Shown: positions 9,480 through 23,800 of the stretch, one piece after another
Position numbering within the stretch: position 1 is the stretch's first letter
How the letters are laid out: every line of letters begins with the position of its first letter
DNA from: Oasisia sp. SBJ-2009
Taxonomy: Eukaryota > Annelida > Polychaeta > Sabellida > Siboglinidae
Assembly: GCA_964017155.1 (NCBI GenBank)
Contig: OZ024858.1
Span: 23,062,657-23,126,656 of the forward strand
DNA length: 64,000 nt
Reading direction: 5' to 3'
The notes under the pieces: generated by a model
What the model was told of the DNA's origin: nothing
Seen by the model: only the letters and a program-made list of their open reading frames with translations
Databases searched by the model: none
Program-made: the position numbers and the translations under genes

Positions 9480-11100
9480 TCCTTAAAGTCGATGTAGAGT
9501 AACATAATAGGTATGATCATTTATTAAAGGTCGAATGATTAAGGGACGCGTTTCAATCAGTATGTTCGTTTGCAAAACAACATCTTCGACATCGTAACTG
9601 AAACTGATGACGCCGAGAGAGGCGTCGCTGCCAGGAAGCTGACTTTGTTGATGTGGTTGCCCCTGACGCTGCAGCCTAATCAGACCGTGTCCGTATACCG
9701 ACCGTACGTAGGTGTGTTAGTGATATTGCGTGTTAACATCGTCGTCATAGGCGCGGTGTTGTGCTATGGAGTGAATATTATATATTTTTGTAGATCGCCT
9801 TCACAGCATTATTTTTCTGTTAAACCAAAGCTGAGGAATATAAATGCAGCCAAGAGATCATAGATTCCTATGGCTATACAAGCCTTAGCCTAGGCTTAGG
9901 CTATGCCATTGGCTATGCCTATGGCTATGACACATATGTAATGTGTTATTTTCAAAACGTACGTCTAACTTCAAAACGGCCAAACATCCAATTACAATGC
10001 AAAGAGAAGCAAAACAATCCTAATTTTAATTAAGTAAGATTTTACATCTAACTGAGATTCTCAGCCCATGCTTATTGTAGCTTAACTTTAAGATAATCTG
10101 CTTGCCAGAACCACGTATCATTTTCAATAAAATCAATATAATATACAAAGGTGACTATGAGGTTTTGTTTTATAGATACTGTTACATGTTTATTCAATGT
10201 TTTTAATGCAATATAATAAGTCCTTCAATACAATACAACAAAACCCTCATGATCCCATGAAGGGACTTGTGTTCAAAGAAAAAAAATGCTAGTAATAAAA
10301 AATGTAATAATTGCATAACTTAAATGGTTTCTAAATCATAATCATGATTAAACTAATTGCCTAATTGCTTAATTGCCTATTACTGTAATTGTGATCATTG
10401 CATCACATAATTTATAATAAAAACACCATCATAGTAGAATATATATATATATAAACACATACACGCACGCATGCAAGCATACACGCATGCACACATACAC
10501 AAAATTACACAAACTCTTGCTAATTGTTGGTGATGTGTTTTTATATGGACTTTAAAGCGAGGTGTAAGTCACTGTATATTGCTCAATCATCTGGTTTTCA
10601 TAAATAAATGGTCAAATTATAAATTATTGATTTTCTGTATCTAGACAGCTGTCACTGACATGCAACCAGCATTGTTGCAGTGATCTTTCATGCGTGCAGC
10701 ATGCTAGACCTTAATTGTTGGTTTCTTACAGGTTATATCAGTCATCAGTTGTAACACGCACAAAAGTCAGCAATGACAGTCCTTCCGTATGCTTGTTTCA
10801 TAGCTGATATCAAGATCTGAAGTCAAGCACATCCTGCTTGCTCTTTGATCAATGTCAGTAGAAACCTGCACAAATCGCTCATGCGTGCATTTTCTCTAAT
10901 CCGACTTCAAAAGGTACACCACCCTATCATAGTCTCTGCCGTAACTACTCGCTTGTGACACTCGTTCGCAGCCACGTCGCCATAGCAACTCGACAGGCAC
11001 GTTACAAAGGTGTGTTCTTTGTCAAGCTGTGAAATTTCCCGAACCGCGATAAAGACCTCCGTGCGTTTATGAGTTGAGTTGGGACACGGTCCTTTTGTGG
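9480..11100. other. Intergenic, AT-rich
   Basis: No gene is recognised. It contains a short TA run at 10440-10452, an ACGC/ATGC-rich stretch at 10457-10500, and a GGCTATGCC-like short repeat with an AGCCTAGGCT palindrome at about 9865-9930. An open frame at 9570-9863 lacks support. Confidence 0.4.
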
Positions 11101-11135
11101 TAGTGGGCACGAGCCCTGCAGGAGTGTGTCTGTCA

Positions 11136-11170
11136 GATTGGTTCCCGCCACCGACCAATCATATACGTCA
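11136..11170 (+). promoter_or_regulatory. Promoter elements: divergent CCAAT pair plus CRE-like site
   Basis: GATTGG (11136-11141) and CCAATC (11155-11160) form an exact inverted pair around CCCGCCACCG. They are followed by TACGTCA at 11164-11170. The region is CpG-rich compared with flanks and lies 120-150 bp upstream of a strong donor at 11290. Inverted CCAAT pairs are NF-Y type sites (family knowledge). I read this as the promoter of the long RasGEF transcript. Confidence 0.5.
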
Positions 11171-11199
11171 TGGCGGGACCCCCTGGGTGTGCCCCCCCC

Positions 11200-11290
11200 G
11201 CTCCTGACAGTGGCACAGGCATCGGCACATTTGAAAGCATTAACATAGACTGACACACCTGGATAAACGAGGCGGGACTTGGTTCGGCAG
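11200..11290 (+). other. Candidate 5' untranslated first exon of the RasGEF gene
   Basis: The left boundary is approximate. It ends at TTCGGCAG|GTGAGT, a near-consensus donor. No ATG leads in frame to the donor; an upstream ATG at 11170 closes after 27 codons (uORF). Its natural partner is the acceptor at 17127/17130, whose exon has its own start codon nine bases in. The pairing is inference. Confidence 0.45.
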
Positions 11291-11789
11291 GTGAGTCATA
11301 GCGTAACGAGATCTAGACAAATTAATCACTGTGACAGGTGGTGCGCGACCGTGAAGACGGAACACACGTGGCCATTGTCACCACAGTTGTTGTTGTCACC
11401 GATGACGGTGGCTGTCACACGGCGTCTCTCCGTCCGTCACACTGGATTAAAACCGGGTTGTCACATGCACCCTGTCGCACTCGCCCCTCTTGCGTCGTTT
11501 GTACACAAGATTAGCAGGTAGGTTTCATAGGTCGTGTTTGGTATTACCCTGTTAGATGTCGGAGGACACACAGAGCTGAATGCAATATGCAAGGTGTAGT
11601 TGTCACCATAAGTGATGTTAACTACGGTCACAATATACCACTCCATCAATCAGTTTGGGTGAGTGAACATTCATCAGGCTTCATGCTGTGTATTGATGGT
11701 TTCGCTTGTGACAGTATATGTGTACACTTTTGTATATTCATTTGTGTTAGCAATACATTAATGATCATCATCTTATCAGTACATTAAAC

Positions 11790-12090
11790 ATCATCATCAT
11801 CATCTTTGTGTAGCCATAGTATTGGCGGGCAGAGGCCTCAGCTGTTTCGGGATCTACCTGTCTTGTGTTGTCCCCTGTCGAATACCTCCTCTGTCAGAGG
11901 CTGCCCTTCCTATATTCATCTACTTTGTATCTCCGTTGTCTCACCAGTCATCGTCTGTGTTGTTTCTCTTTGTAAGGTTGATGATATGTGATGTCCATGG
12001 TGGGTTCTACTGATGTACCTTGCTCAGGTCCACTTCCATCATCCAGTTTGTTCAATCACAGCTACGATCTTTCTCTGTCCTGACATGTGA
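11790..12090 (-). mobile_element. LINE/SINE 3'-end-like fragment with (ATC)n tail
   Basis: (CAT)n/(ATC)n repeats at about 11790-11806 are followed by GTAGCCATAGTATTGGCGGG, CAGAGGCCTC and degenerate sequence. Read on the minus strand, this is a retroposon end finishing in (GAT)n. It resembles the AGGCCTC-containing LINE tails seen antisense as ATC-ATC-CAGCC in many invertebrates (from memory). No intact ORF remains. Confidence 0.4.
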
Positions 12091-12471
12091 TGTTCAGCAT
12101 ACTTCTTCCCATCTTTTTAAAAGTACATTTAGCAAGGACCCGATAAAACAAAACTTGTTTTGTACAGTCTTCGGAATGTAACCAGTTTGTTGAATTATGC
12201 TGAATATTATATTGCTAGCAATTAGTTGTGTTTGTTTGTATGTGTATATGTATTTATTATTATGAACACTTCCGGATTGCATCGGTTTCACTAGTGCCAT
12301 TCTACAGATGTCGCTTTGGTTTACAGTTTTGTGACAATAGGTTTAACATTATAAATAAATAAAATTAATAAAAGTAATAAAATAAAATTGTCTTAAATTT
12401 TGTTTAATGTCTCTATAATATAAAAACATAAAATACCTGTTAAAATGTCAGTACAAATTACACTAAATCGG

Positions 12472-12477
<6 letters not shown>

Positions 12478-12513
<36 letters not shown>

Positions 12514-12604
12514 TATTACTATTATACTATTACGATATATGCTATTACGATATATACTATTATGATATATACTATTATGATATATATATATATATATATA
12601 TATA
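12478..12604. repeat. (TA)n with ATGATATATACTATT repeats
   Basis: A pure TA run, then about five copies of TACTATTAYGATA, then TA again. Confidence 0.9.
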
Positions 12605-12609
12605 TTACC

Positions 12610-15600
12610 AGTTTTCTCTATATTTATTAATATTAAAAATTATTCTACAACTATAAAGTAATGGTACAATATTTTTAATAATGAACATTTACATACCAAT
12701 ATACTTGATATATCAGATATTGTTTCAAAATATTAATATAAAATAGTTAGCATATCATAAGCTACCAAATCATTTTGAATAATCATAGAATTATAAAAAG
12801 TTGTGCAAAGCGAATGCTGTCAATATGGAGTAAAATTTAAACAGCATCAGTGTTACTGTTTTTTGTCATGCAACCTTCAGGTGGTTTCAGATGACAGAAC
12901 CAGTAGTGTCAGTGATATTACCTGTCCTTTTACCTGTCTTTTCACCTTCTATGTGCCCGCTACTGTTTAGCTAACCCCTTGTCTGTGAAGCTAGTGCCAG
13001 AGGGTATCCGATGTCGTTAACATGTACAGTAGCACTTTAAACAGCCGTGCTGAATTTGCAGCCAATTGTTAATGGATGGACTATTGTTAGGCAGGAGAAA
13101 CTACTCGCATTCAAATGTGCACTGCATAATGTGTCCGTTGTAGCTTGTAGAGATGTCGTAGATGTGGGTGAAGATTGGCCAATGATTCCTATGGTTTCTT
13201 GTAGCAGTAATATAACCATAGACAAAGGCAGAAAGTAAAGGTTACCATGTAAAGGCTACACTGGAAGGGAGATGGAGCTTGTTAGATGAGAGTGTGTACA
13301 GGGCTTGTTCGCAGACAAAGGCGGTGCTCTAACAGATAGTGCGGCCACTTTGATGCTCACCTACAGGACGTCTCTTTGAAGTGTCACTCTCACTGTGAAA
13401 AACAATCCTTATCTACATAGCGCCTGAAGTGGTATAGGAAGGGCCTAATTAGCAGGATTGTACATGAGTACACACGTGTGCATCGTCTTGCATATAATGC
13501 GCTTGACAAAGATAAGGCTTATGCGAACACCTCCAGCCTTAAAAAACAGATATGGGTGGTATTAGCTGAAGCCTGGATAGACTTACCTTGTGGCGTGAAG
13601 CATTAAATCTGAGCTTCAGTCAGACGATCGTGTGTGGTTACTGGCTTCAGTAGGATGAACACGTGTGTGTTTGATTACAAGCCATGTGTGGCATCAAACA
13701 GTTCTGTCTACTGTCACCAGACCGTGCAGGTGATGTGTGTATTAAGGTACTTTCTTTGATGTCACTCTCTAACTTGTCATCTGCCATACCATCAGGTCAC
13801 AGGATTCGTGCTAGGGCGACATCAGTTCTTGTTTGATACCACATTCATTCATTCAAGGCAATTTGTACTAGGAAATCTTTGTTTGGTCATGCAATCATGG
13901 AATTCATGTTTAGACAGTTCCTACTGTAAAGTTAAGTGAAGGTCAGTTGCTCATTGGTCAAATAAAAAATAGACTCTTGCTTACTGACAAATATTATAGT
14001 ATAAGTATATCCCATAACGGTGTAATCATAATTATGTATTCCTAACCCTAATAATATGCAATGCAGTGACTATACTTCTTCTCCCAATAATTACTTCAAA
14101 TCAATGTTTGTCTGCAACAGGCATTGTAAGAAGAATTGGTGACTATATAACTTCATTGATATTGTTCTTCAAAAGAAATACCTGGTAAGCAAACAAGCCG
14201 AACTTAATACACATGTCAGGTGTTTAAAAACATTACATTCAGGTTATTGGTTAATTACAAGCAAGTCTGTCAGATCTATTGGTAATGCAATGCTAAAACT
14301 GTGATATAACATTCTTACACAGACAGATTTGAGTATAGAATCATTTCATCATTAATAAGACCTACAATGTATTATACCACTACAAGCTTAAATGTCACTC
14401 AATCCCTGTGTGTCAGGGGACAGCTACAAAGAAGCCAGTCATTATTGATATTTGCATAGAAACCTTTGGTCATTTATTGGTTTCTCTAGTGTTGTCATTG
14501 GCACTCTGAGTGCATTGGTCAAGCCTGGGGTGTTGTCTTTGGTGTGAATGAAGGCAGGGCCACACACACCTCCAGGACTTGAGGTGTGAGACAATGTACT
14601 CAGTGAGGCGCGAGTCATTCATGTCTGTCCATTGCCATGGTTGGTCTAGGCGAAGATGACAGTAGGTGACTGACAGGCGGACGTCAGTGCCTTTGGCCAT
14701 CCACAAGAGACAGCAGTGTCATTTAGAAGTAGTCTCTGAGTGTGTAGCTCTGTATGGAGGTAGGTGAACCAGACTCACAACTCTACCCTGTGTTATAGAC
14801 ACCACGGCTGTAACTGATAGCAGTCTGTAATGCTGGTTCTCAAGTCGCACATGTAGGGTGACAGTGGCTCGTGGGTTGAGGCTTAGACAGCTCCTTGTTG
14901 TGTGACATTGGTGGAGTGAGCTTGTAGGATGTAGGAAATACCAGAACACATCTCGGGAAATAATGTCACAGGTAAAGGACACATTTAAATATGTGTATTT
15001 TTTTAAGGTTTTTTATATAAAAGTTCAGTTGCAAATACTAAATAATACAAGTACACACGCACACACACACACACACACACACATGTACGCACACACACAC
15101 ATTTTGTTCTCGTCTTCCCATTAATCTATTTTGATTATGCTTATGCTCAAATGTCTATGAAAATGTGCAGGAGTGAATGAAGCTATGGTTGAGTTTATTT
15201 CCTGCAGAACTTTTTCCTATAACTATTTCAACCCATAATTATGTTTATGCTAGGTACTTACTCAAGATGGGTGTCATTGGGTGATTATTTCATAGATATA
15301 ATATGTAAAACTAATTATCAACTTCAGCTACTGTTCACACCACGTATGGATACGTACTTATATAAATGAAGCCAACATCGTCACAATTGTTTCTCACACA
15401 CTGTACTCAGGTATGTCCAATAAATGTAATATATTAATCGTTTGGCTGTTTATTATTGACTAGTTGTTATAGTCACTTGGGAAATCATGTAGCAAGATGC
15501 ACTAGTTACCACTAGTGTTATTTAGGAAACTGAACCTATTGCCATTAGTAGTACTTATTTATCTCATTTGATGTGGTTATGATACATTATACATCTGCAC

Positions 15601-16780
15601 TTGCTACCTGGCTGAACAAATGAGATAAAGTATCATTGCATACAGTTCAATACAGTTCATTGCATACGGTTAAATACATATTTCAACAACGTGGCAAAAT
15701 TTCAGTTATTTTAAATTCCACGGTTTCCCGTTATTCGTGGAACCTTCTGTCATCATCCTTATTGCCTTCTGTCTATCCCAGTTGTTCTACTCAGTCTGTA
15801 GCTACTTCTCCTGCTAGTCTCCCCAACCCACTGTCATACACAGTATCTACCATGTCCACTGTTCCACGGTTGTTATACATGTCAACATAATTCACCGGTT
15901 AAGCAAATTTCAGCATTACCATGGCAACCAGATTGACACCAATACATTGAGTTGTTCAATACGACGATTTATGTTTGATAGTTCATCACTGATCTACCAA
16001 TCTTTGCTGATAATTTCTGACATTGATAGTGATAATAACCTTCCAGGTCAATGTAGTTGTACTTGGCACAGCATTCATGTTGCATTTTTATACAGTTTCA
16101 ACAACATCCTAAAACGTCATAAAACTGGTCCGCTGGAATCAGTTGTGTGAACCAAATTGGGTGTAACATTTTAGTCAGCAACCCTGCGGAGAAACAGGCA
16201 GGGCCAGAAGGGGTACAACAGGGTTGGAGACATATAGAAAAACTTGGTGTACCGCCCGCCAGGAGTCATGTGGTGGCTGCCTAAACGGTTGTCCTTACAT
16301 GCTATTGCACTAAAGCAGGCCGCCTGCGAAGTCGAGCCATCACTCAAGTGCCTAAACATGCCCCACCCATCGAGTGTGTGCACACGCTCGCATGCATGCA
16401 AGCAGGCGCATTGAGTTCACGAGTAGCTCAGGTGTGTACGTCACCGTCGGCTGTGACAATATATGTACACTGTGACAGATATCGCAATGTAAGGTGTGAC
16501 ATTGTGTTAATTGTGTCGGTGTGTTCAGGCTTGAAGGAAACGATCGTTTCAGTGTTGAGATGATGTCGCGTAGGGTATTGACACAGATCTTGTTTTATTT
16601 TGGGATGTATTGTGAGATGTTAGTGATGTAGTTTATTCTTTATAATGGATGACAGATGACTGTTTTGATAGGTGAATCTTTTTGCTGTCGGAGTTGTGTG
16701 ACATCAATGTATTTCATGACAAAAAGTTGTGAAGCTACAACCAGACATGTGATAGTGCATCATATGATGACATGTCTGTC
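12610..16780. other. First intron of the RasGEF long transcript, no recognised exon
   Basis: Unique AT-rich sequence with a (CA)n run at 15054-15102. Short open frames here (for example 14470-14706, 15636-15890, 16348-16563) show no domain and no consistent splice phases. I see no additional exon that fits the RasGEF reading frame. Confidence 0.45.
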
Positions 16781-16789
16781 ATGTCTGTT

Positions 16790-17127
16790 GTTGCAGTGGA
16801 TGACAACATGCTGTTGTTGCAGTGTGTTCTATGTTCTGGGTATGACAGTTTGTTGTTGTTGCCATGTATAACAGTGTGTTGTTGTTGCACTCTATATAAA
16901 GGTGTATAGTTGTTGTTGCCACATCTAACAGTATTTTGTTGTTGCACTGCATATGATAGTGTATTGTTAATTGTTGTTGCTGTCTGACAGTATGTTGTTG
17001 TTGCACTGTATATGATGGTGTATAGTAGTTGTTGCTATTTCTGACAGTATGTTGTTGTTGCACTGTATACCATTGTATTGTTGTTGTTGCTGTGTCTGAG
17101 AGTGTGTTGTTGTTGTTGTTGTTGCAG
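16790..17127. repeat. ~55-60 bp minisatellite carrying TTGTTGTTGCA, abutting an exon
   Basis: About six degenerate copies containing GTTGTTGTTGCACTGTATA and TGACAGTATG. Each has a T/G-rich tract ending in GCA, and early copies end GCAG (near 16796 and 16821). The last copy supplies the polypyrimidine-like tract and AG of the real acceptor at 17127. Confidence 0.8.
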
Positions 17128-17292
17128 CAGGGAGTGATGGCGTGCTGTGAGAGTGACAACAGTTCCCTGGCGTCGTCCCTCAGTGATGCGAGCACCCCGT
17201 CCTCCTGTGGCGGGGAGCACTGCGGCCGCGTGCTGCGGAGGCAGGTGTCGGAGGGCAATGGCATCATGGACCTCTTTGGGGTGCAGATGGAG
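17128..17292 (+). CDS. RasGEF exon 1 coding (long isoform start)
   Basis: Acceptor TTGTTGTTGCAG (17127) or, three bases later, CAG (17130), a NAGNAG pair that affects only the 5' UTR. ATG is at 17137 and the donor GAG|GTGAGT follows 17292, phase 0. The N-terminus [10 protein letters not shown] has a Cys-Cys pair at residues 3-4, a plausible S-palmitoylation site. It is followed by a Ser-rich stretch, CGGEHCGR, and LRRQVSEG, a basic-x-x-Ser kinase-type site, then [11 protein letters not shown]. The composition is much more GC-rich than the flanks. The frame is also open upstream of the ATG through the repeat, so the start is chosen from the spliced 5' UTR model. Confidence 0.7.
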
Positions 17293-17466
17293 GTGAGTTG
17301 ACTAGTTGATGGTTTTGGTAGTTATTGTGTAATAGTTACTGATTTTATTATGCATCATTAATTTATAGAATATTGCTTTTATTATGTCTTTAATCTTAGA
17401 CTATTGTTTTATCATTTGTGATATGCATACTTTGGAATTGTTGATGTTCAAGTCTTGTACAAGCTA

Positions 17467-17541
<75 letters not shown>

Positions 17542-19418
17542 TGTCCATCGTGTCCGATGATGACATCAGTGTAGGGTTTCGTCCGTTACATGCTTTGCTC
17601 GTTGGTGAGAGAATAGTCTGATTTGAGATTTAAAGCCTCTCCCGCAGTTGACACAGAAGATGGTAGGGGCAGAAGCATGAGGAAAGCCATGGTGGAGATT
17701 GTGATCATGTTGGTATTTTTGTGATATCTTTTCTTCAATATGGCTTTTTCCTTTGTGACATGACCATCTCTATGATGGATATTGGTGCCGCATTGTCATT
17801 GTTACCAGGTAGTTGGCTACATATTTTACCTGGTATTAAACAACAGTTTTGTCCAGTTTGTGTCCCATAGCTCTTTTTGCAGAATCTATATTCTTAGAAT
17901 TCCATAACTATTATGTTACATACCGTGACTTCATGTCGTTTCATCTGTGAAACCTCGGTAATCTGGAAACTTTAGTTGCCAGTGTATGTGTCCAGATTAA
18001 TTAGTTTTTCAGATAAATAGTTCACACACATAGCGGAGTACATTGGAATGGATTCTCTTATGAAATGATGCCTTTTATAACATTTAAATTTGGATTACAT
18101 GCCACATACCAGATTGTGTATGTAAGTTACTGTATCGCTGTATTCCCTTTAACTGATTACGAGTCTAATTGAAGTTGACAGCGAACCCCACACCGCAGTT
18201 TCTCTTCCACACAAATCACATTTTCAGGCAACAAGTCATGCCAACAGAGTCTCTCAGGGGAGGGGGAATTAAGGCATCAAGTTTTCACAATAACTATCTA
18301 GCTACAGTAAATGTTTGTTCTTGTCTCACCTCAGCATACCAGAGATGGAATAACGTTTGTGGTTGTCAGCAGTTGAATTCTGGGAAAACTGGTAGAAAAC
18401 AATGTTGTCTGCAGAAAGGAAAGTTCATTATAATAGTGATCATTTACACATACTCAGTAGTCAGTATTCCATAATGTATTAGTTATAGTAATCATAATTT
18501 TAACACTTTTATAGTGCCTATATACTTGAAAATTTAAGCTCAGGGCACAACAAAAGAAATCATTTGGCGCAATCATAAAGGGGGTAGTCAAAACTTGTCA
18601 TTAAAGCATGGAACCGCCAAAAATGTATATTGGAAAAGCAATTTTAAATAAAATGTTTTGAGTTTTTACGAAAGGTGGCTATAGTTTCAGAAGATTTTAT
18701 TGTACATGTAATAGGGAGTTGATTCCCGATTGTTGGTGCAGCTACAGAGAAAGTACATTTGCCAATATTGAGTCTAGCCATAGGAATACAAAGTTGTTTG
18801 GAAATGGATTATTTAAGGGTCCTAGATATTAGAGAAATGTAGCAGATTATTTAAATATGTCAGTTGTTGAGTTAATAACCCAAACAGACCATAGCACCTG
18901 CTTATGGGAAGTGCTAGACTGAACATCACACACAGAACTCACACGACTCAGTTAAAGATATGACAATGCTGATATGGCTATGGTAACGTAGTCAATTTAG
19001 AACTTATTGCCAGAAATGTCAATAATGTTTCCAAATGTTGTCAGTCAGAATACGTACACATGCTGCTCAGCACATAATGTCAGCTGTTCGACAGACTAAT
19101 TGTGTTGGACATTTGAAACATTATCCTTCATTGTCTGTCTTAAGGAATGTGTTTGGGAACTCTGCCTAAGCTGCCTAGGAGACTGGCACCTAGGGTGACT
19201 GCTGACTAGTGGGACACACCATGTTGGCAGCAGACGTGGATGTGTGTCACTATGGCTCTTGTGTAGTAAAGGACATTTGTATATAGCTGTCATCTTTGAA
19301 ACTCAGAATTCGTTGAGTAAATAAAAAGTAAATATAGCTATATATATATTTAATAAAGGTTTATCTGTTAAAATTGCATTAATTGAAGAATATGTTGTTT
19401 TATGTGTGTGTGTGTGCA

Positions 19419-19470
<52 letters not shown>

Positions 19471-20723
19471 TGTGTGAATTACTGTATATAAAGTATAATA
19501 CTGTGGATGAAGGATATTGAAGACAATGCCACAAATGAGACCACACACCATAAAGCTCTGTATTGCCAGTTGCTTATCCCAGCCTGGCTGATACAATAAC
19601 ATTACAAGAAACACCCAGCCGTCATGCCCAGTAGAAACACCCAGCCGTCATGCCCAGTAGAAACACCCAGCCGTCATGCCCTGTAGAAACACCCAGCCGT
19701 CATGCCCAGTAGAAACACCCAGCCATCATGCCCAGTAGAAACACCCAGCCATCATGCCCAGTAGAAACACCCAGCCGTCATGCCCAGTAGAAACACCCAG
19801 CCGTCATGCCCAGTAGAAACACCCAGCCGTCACGCCCAGTAGAAATTGAACCTATTTGTTCGGTAGCCATGCCTGAAACAAGACTGCATGTTTTCACTCA
19901 TGGTAAATAACGGAGGACGACATAAATGTTATGAAGATGTGCTCAAATCCACCTTGAATCTCAATGTAAAATTGACATAAATATTTAAGACTAGAGCTCG
20001 TTTGGTTGTAACTGGCCAATGAGCATACAATAATCACAGATCATTCATTCAGAACAGACAGGAACCGCAGCCAAAAAGCGTGAGACAACGGAGATTAGGG
20101 CCATTGTACTGATAATCTACAAAATCCACATTCATCACTGTATGGGTATGATTGTTCTCAGTGTGGGAAACTGTCTTTAGCAAAGATTGGACTGATAAAC
20201 TGAATATGAAGAAACAAGAAATAAAACCTGCTATCCATGGAAAAATCATTCTCCTGTGAGGGATGGCTGATAATGATGATGACATGTGTATATAATATTA
20301 TATATATCCTGATTCATTCTAAGAAACTTTGAAGAGACACATGGTTCAGCCCATCCTATATGGAGTTGACGACCCATGATGTGACAAGGTACCTGGTATG
20401 ACAATACATAGTGTCCAGGATTGTCTTGTAGCTAGCTTTATCACCATGAGAGTGAGAGTCTGTGGTCAAGTTTCTGACAGTGATGTGAAATGTCTTATCA
20501 CATATCAGTGTGTGTGTCTGTGTGTGTGTGCATGCGTGCATGTGTGCATGCATGTGTGTCTGTGCATGTGTGTTTGTGTATAATTTTTTTTTATGTGTTT
20601 ATGTATGTATGTATGTCTTAGGTGTGGACATATGCATGCATATGTGCATGTGTTTGTCTGTGTGTGTGAATGTGCAACTGTGTTTATATGTGCATGCATG
20701 TATTTGTATACATGCATGTTTGT

Positions 20724-20805
<82 letters not shown>

Positions 20806-23800
20806 ACAACTGTGTTTATATGTACGTGCATGTGTATACATGCATGTTTGTATGTGTGAATGTATGACTATGTGTGTTTATATTTGCGTGTATATGTCTT
20901 CCTTGGGTCTTTGCTAAATATATGAGTGTACATGTGGGCATGAGTGTGTATGTGCAACAGTATTTATGTGTCTATTTATCTTACATCTCCATGTATTAGA
21001 TGTGTGTTAACATGCACATGTGCAATTGTGCATATGTTCGGTATTTCTCTTTTTCCTGTTGGTCAATGTCACAAACATACAAAGTGCATATTAATGTCTG
21101 TCCGTTTGTCCTATACGTGTTCTTGCAACCTCTGACTGCAATGACATTTGTGAATGTACCACAACCATCTAGCAAACCAGAACAGGATGCTGTAGAAAGC
21201 TACACATCTGTGTAAGTTAATATATTCTAATTGATTTGTCACCTACTGCCTTGTGATCAATAACACCCAGACTGCTGCATGCGTGTGAATATGAAATGTG
21301 CAGATATCACGTCTAATATCAACCATCTGGTAACTTCCATCTCCTCTTGATGCTCTCAACCGAATCGTCTTATCTGAATTACTATCAAGAGGATACCATC
21401 AGTAAAAATAGAACCCGTAATTGATCATCAGGTAATGTTAGGTAATTCAGAGCAGCCCAGCCCACTGTGATTATGAATAATTTAAACCATGCCGATAGCT
21501 GCCGGCTAGTCTGGTCAGGTGGCTCTGTCACGTATGGCCGCACATGTCCGGTCAACCGGAACGGGCATGGTGAGGGGTATTCTCTGTCCATTGTTGCATT
21601 TGTGAATTTGCGTACGGCTCATTTATCAATCAGAGTCGCAACAAAGGATCATAACAATGTTTTCAGGTAACCGAGATAAGTGATATCGTTTGATATGTTT
21701 ATTGAGGATTCTAGCAGGATGACTCACGCTGGTGAGTCACCAGGCCCGTGGTTCATTCTATTATTCTGAAGGGTGTATCAGTGTTTATTTGTAATGACGT
21801 GGTCTAATGGGCATGTATTTCATGTTTGTTTCATGTGCAAAGTAGTCCTCATTCTGTTCAGTTGTGTCTTAATAAAAACCTAACAGTAATAAGAAATTTC
21901 TTCATTACGGTTAATGTTTTTTTATATATCTTTTCAAGAAAACTGGTTTAATTTTGTTGATAATAATTGAAATATGGCAATTTAGATACAGCACCAGTAA
22001 TGCTTAATATATAATAGTATGTCAGATTACCAAAAATTGGTCACCAACTAAACGGGTAGTTTATAATAAATTAATAATAATTATTATAATAATAATAAGT
22101 CAACTTGTAGAACATCATAGACCTTGATACAATTCCATTCAGAGGCACTAAAGCGTCTTGATACATAAAGGATGAAACTATGGAGAAAATATTATCTAAG
22201 TTCTCTGCTCTTAGATAACATGGTAAGGTGTAGGAGTTTTACGGTTTGGGAAAATCAGATATGCTTGTGAACTGTAGGCGTCTATTTAGCATTGTCACAT
22301 TGCAAGCAAACATCAGGTTACATTCTTGTAGTAAAAGACAAAAAGGCTACAATCAACTGTGGTCCATGTTGCGTTCAGACTGCAGGTGTACCCTTCCAAT
22401 GATGCTACCAGTATAACATGCATTTTATTTACTGAATCATAAATATGCAAGAAGAATATTTACCGTCAGTGATGTTGGTGTGTGACCAGAAATTGGATTA
22501 ACATGTCATACATAACATTTGCACTTTGAGCTGGAGACTCAATACCGCTTCATGGTATGGCTATTATGGATGCTCATATCTGACAGTTTCACTGAAGCAA
22601 ACCACCAATGCAAATATATTCTACCAGAATGAAAACAGTTATTAAAACTATGCAACATAGGAAGTTGAAATGTTGGTTATTGGATCAAAAAATATAGTCG
22701 GCTGCCATTGTTGTATAAGAGTCAAGTTGGCAGTGCACTTGGGATATAGTACTTCCATGAAAAGTAAATCCAAGACTCTTGTCATGTACAGCGTATACTA
22801 TTATCTCATAATCAGTTGGATATGAGACATCCTTTCATTGTTCAAAAGAAACTTGTCTTGTCTTGTGTGATGTATCGTCTGTCTGTCGGCAAATGGCTTA
22901 AGGCTTTTGTATGGTGAGTTGGACGTCTTTTGATGAGACATCTTCTGTATCCGTATCCGTATCTTTGATGACGTTGATTTATGAGTTCATATTTTAGAGA
23001 GAAAAATTTGACAAAGCCCAGCGTAGTTATAGAAATATCAGACTCTTAATCGAGAGAACCAATGTTTTATTCCTCCTATTCCGTGTTGTCTGTGTTCACT
23101 CAGATGTTTGTATGAGTACTTGGCTGTAGACAATGGTGGATATGAATAACATGAATGTAATAATTGCAGTATGGCTGAATACTTCTCACTAAAGTTGAGT
23201 TGTTATTTGCTTAAACACGTCTGTCTTTGGGCGAAGTGTTATTCTAAGGAGTGGAAACTGGGGAATGTTTACTTCCTTTTTAGTTGAAGATCCAACTTAC
23301 TTATGCCATCACTCTGTGTCCATCATTCCCCATTCGCTGCCATATCTCAGAAACTGTTCAGCACCATTTTCTCTGATTTTATTTTGCTATGCATAGAGAA
23401 TATTTATTTGTTGAAATGGTCAAATATGTAGAGTAATTTGTGTTGAATAATGGTCAAGTGTAATAATGGTTACATACACAAAAAACTTATAATAAATAAT
23501 TAGTAACATATGCGAGGGAAATTTTATGTGAAGCTTATAACAAACTTGACATGCACAACATATCGATAAATTACGAAATGTGTGTATTTGGGACAGTCTT
23601 TTCTAAGTACTATTTGTAGGGGAGATTATATTGTAACAGACACCTCAGTGGGAGAAGTTTTAGCCAGGTTCCCTTACATCACAAGATCTGCACACACAAT
23701 CAGATGTATCAGTTTCACCAAAGTAATGCCATCGGTTTTTCTGCCACGCAGGTAACAAGCCGACTTCTCGAGGCTGAGCGACGCAAGCTGATTGTCTTAG

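Larger units (their letters stand above)
17293..23751. other. RasGEF intron, tandem repeats only
   Basis: Contains (CT)n at 17471-17539, a TGCG/TG array, a 26-bp minisatellite and a TG-rich zone (listed separately). No further exon was identified. The open frame at 18169-18474 has no domain or splice support. Confidence 0.5.

Noticed and set aside
9603..9635. CTGATGA followed by CGCC-GAGAGA-GGCG stem, hammerhead-like
   Set aside because: The obligatory GAAA after stem II is absent (TCGC instead).
9866..9930. TTAGGC-containing short repeats as interstitial telomere
   Set aside because: Only a few irregular GGCTATGCC/TTAGGCTA units, not a tandem telomeric repeat.
20505..20867. Cys-Val and His-Thr rich frames
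   Set aside because: TG microsatellite artefacts.
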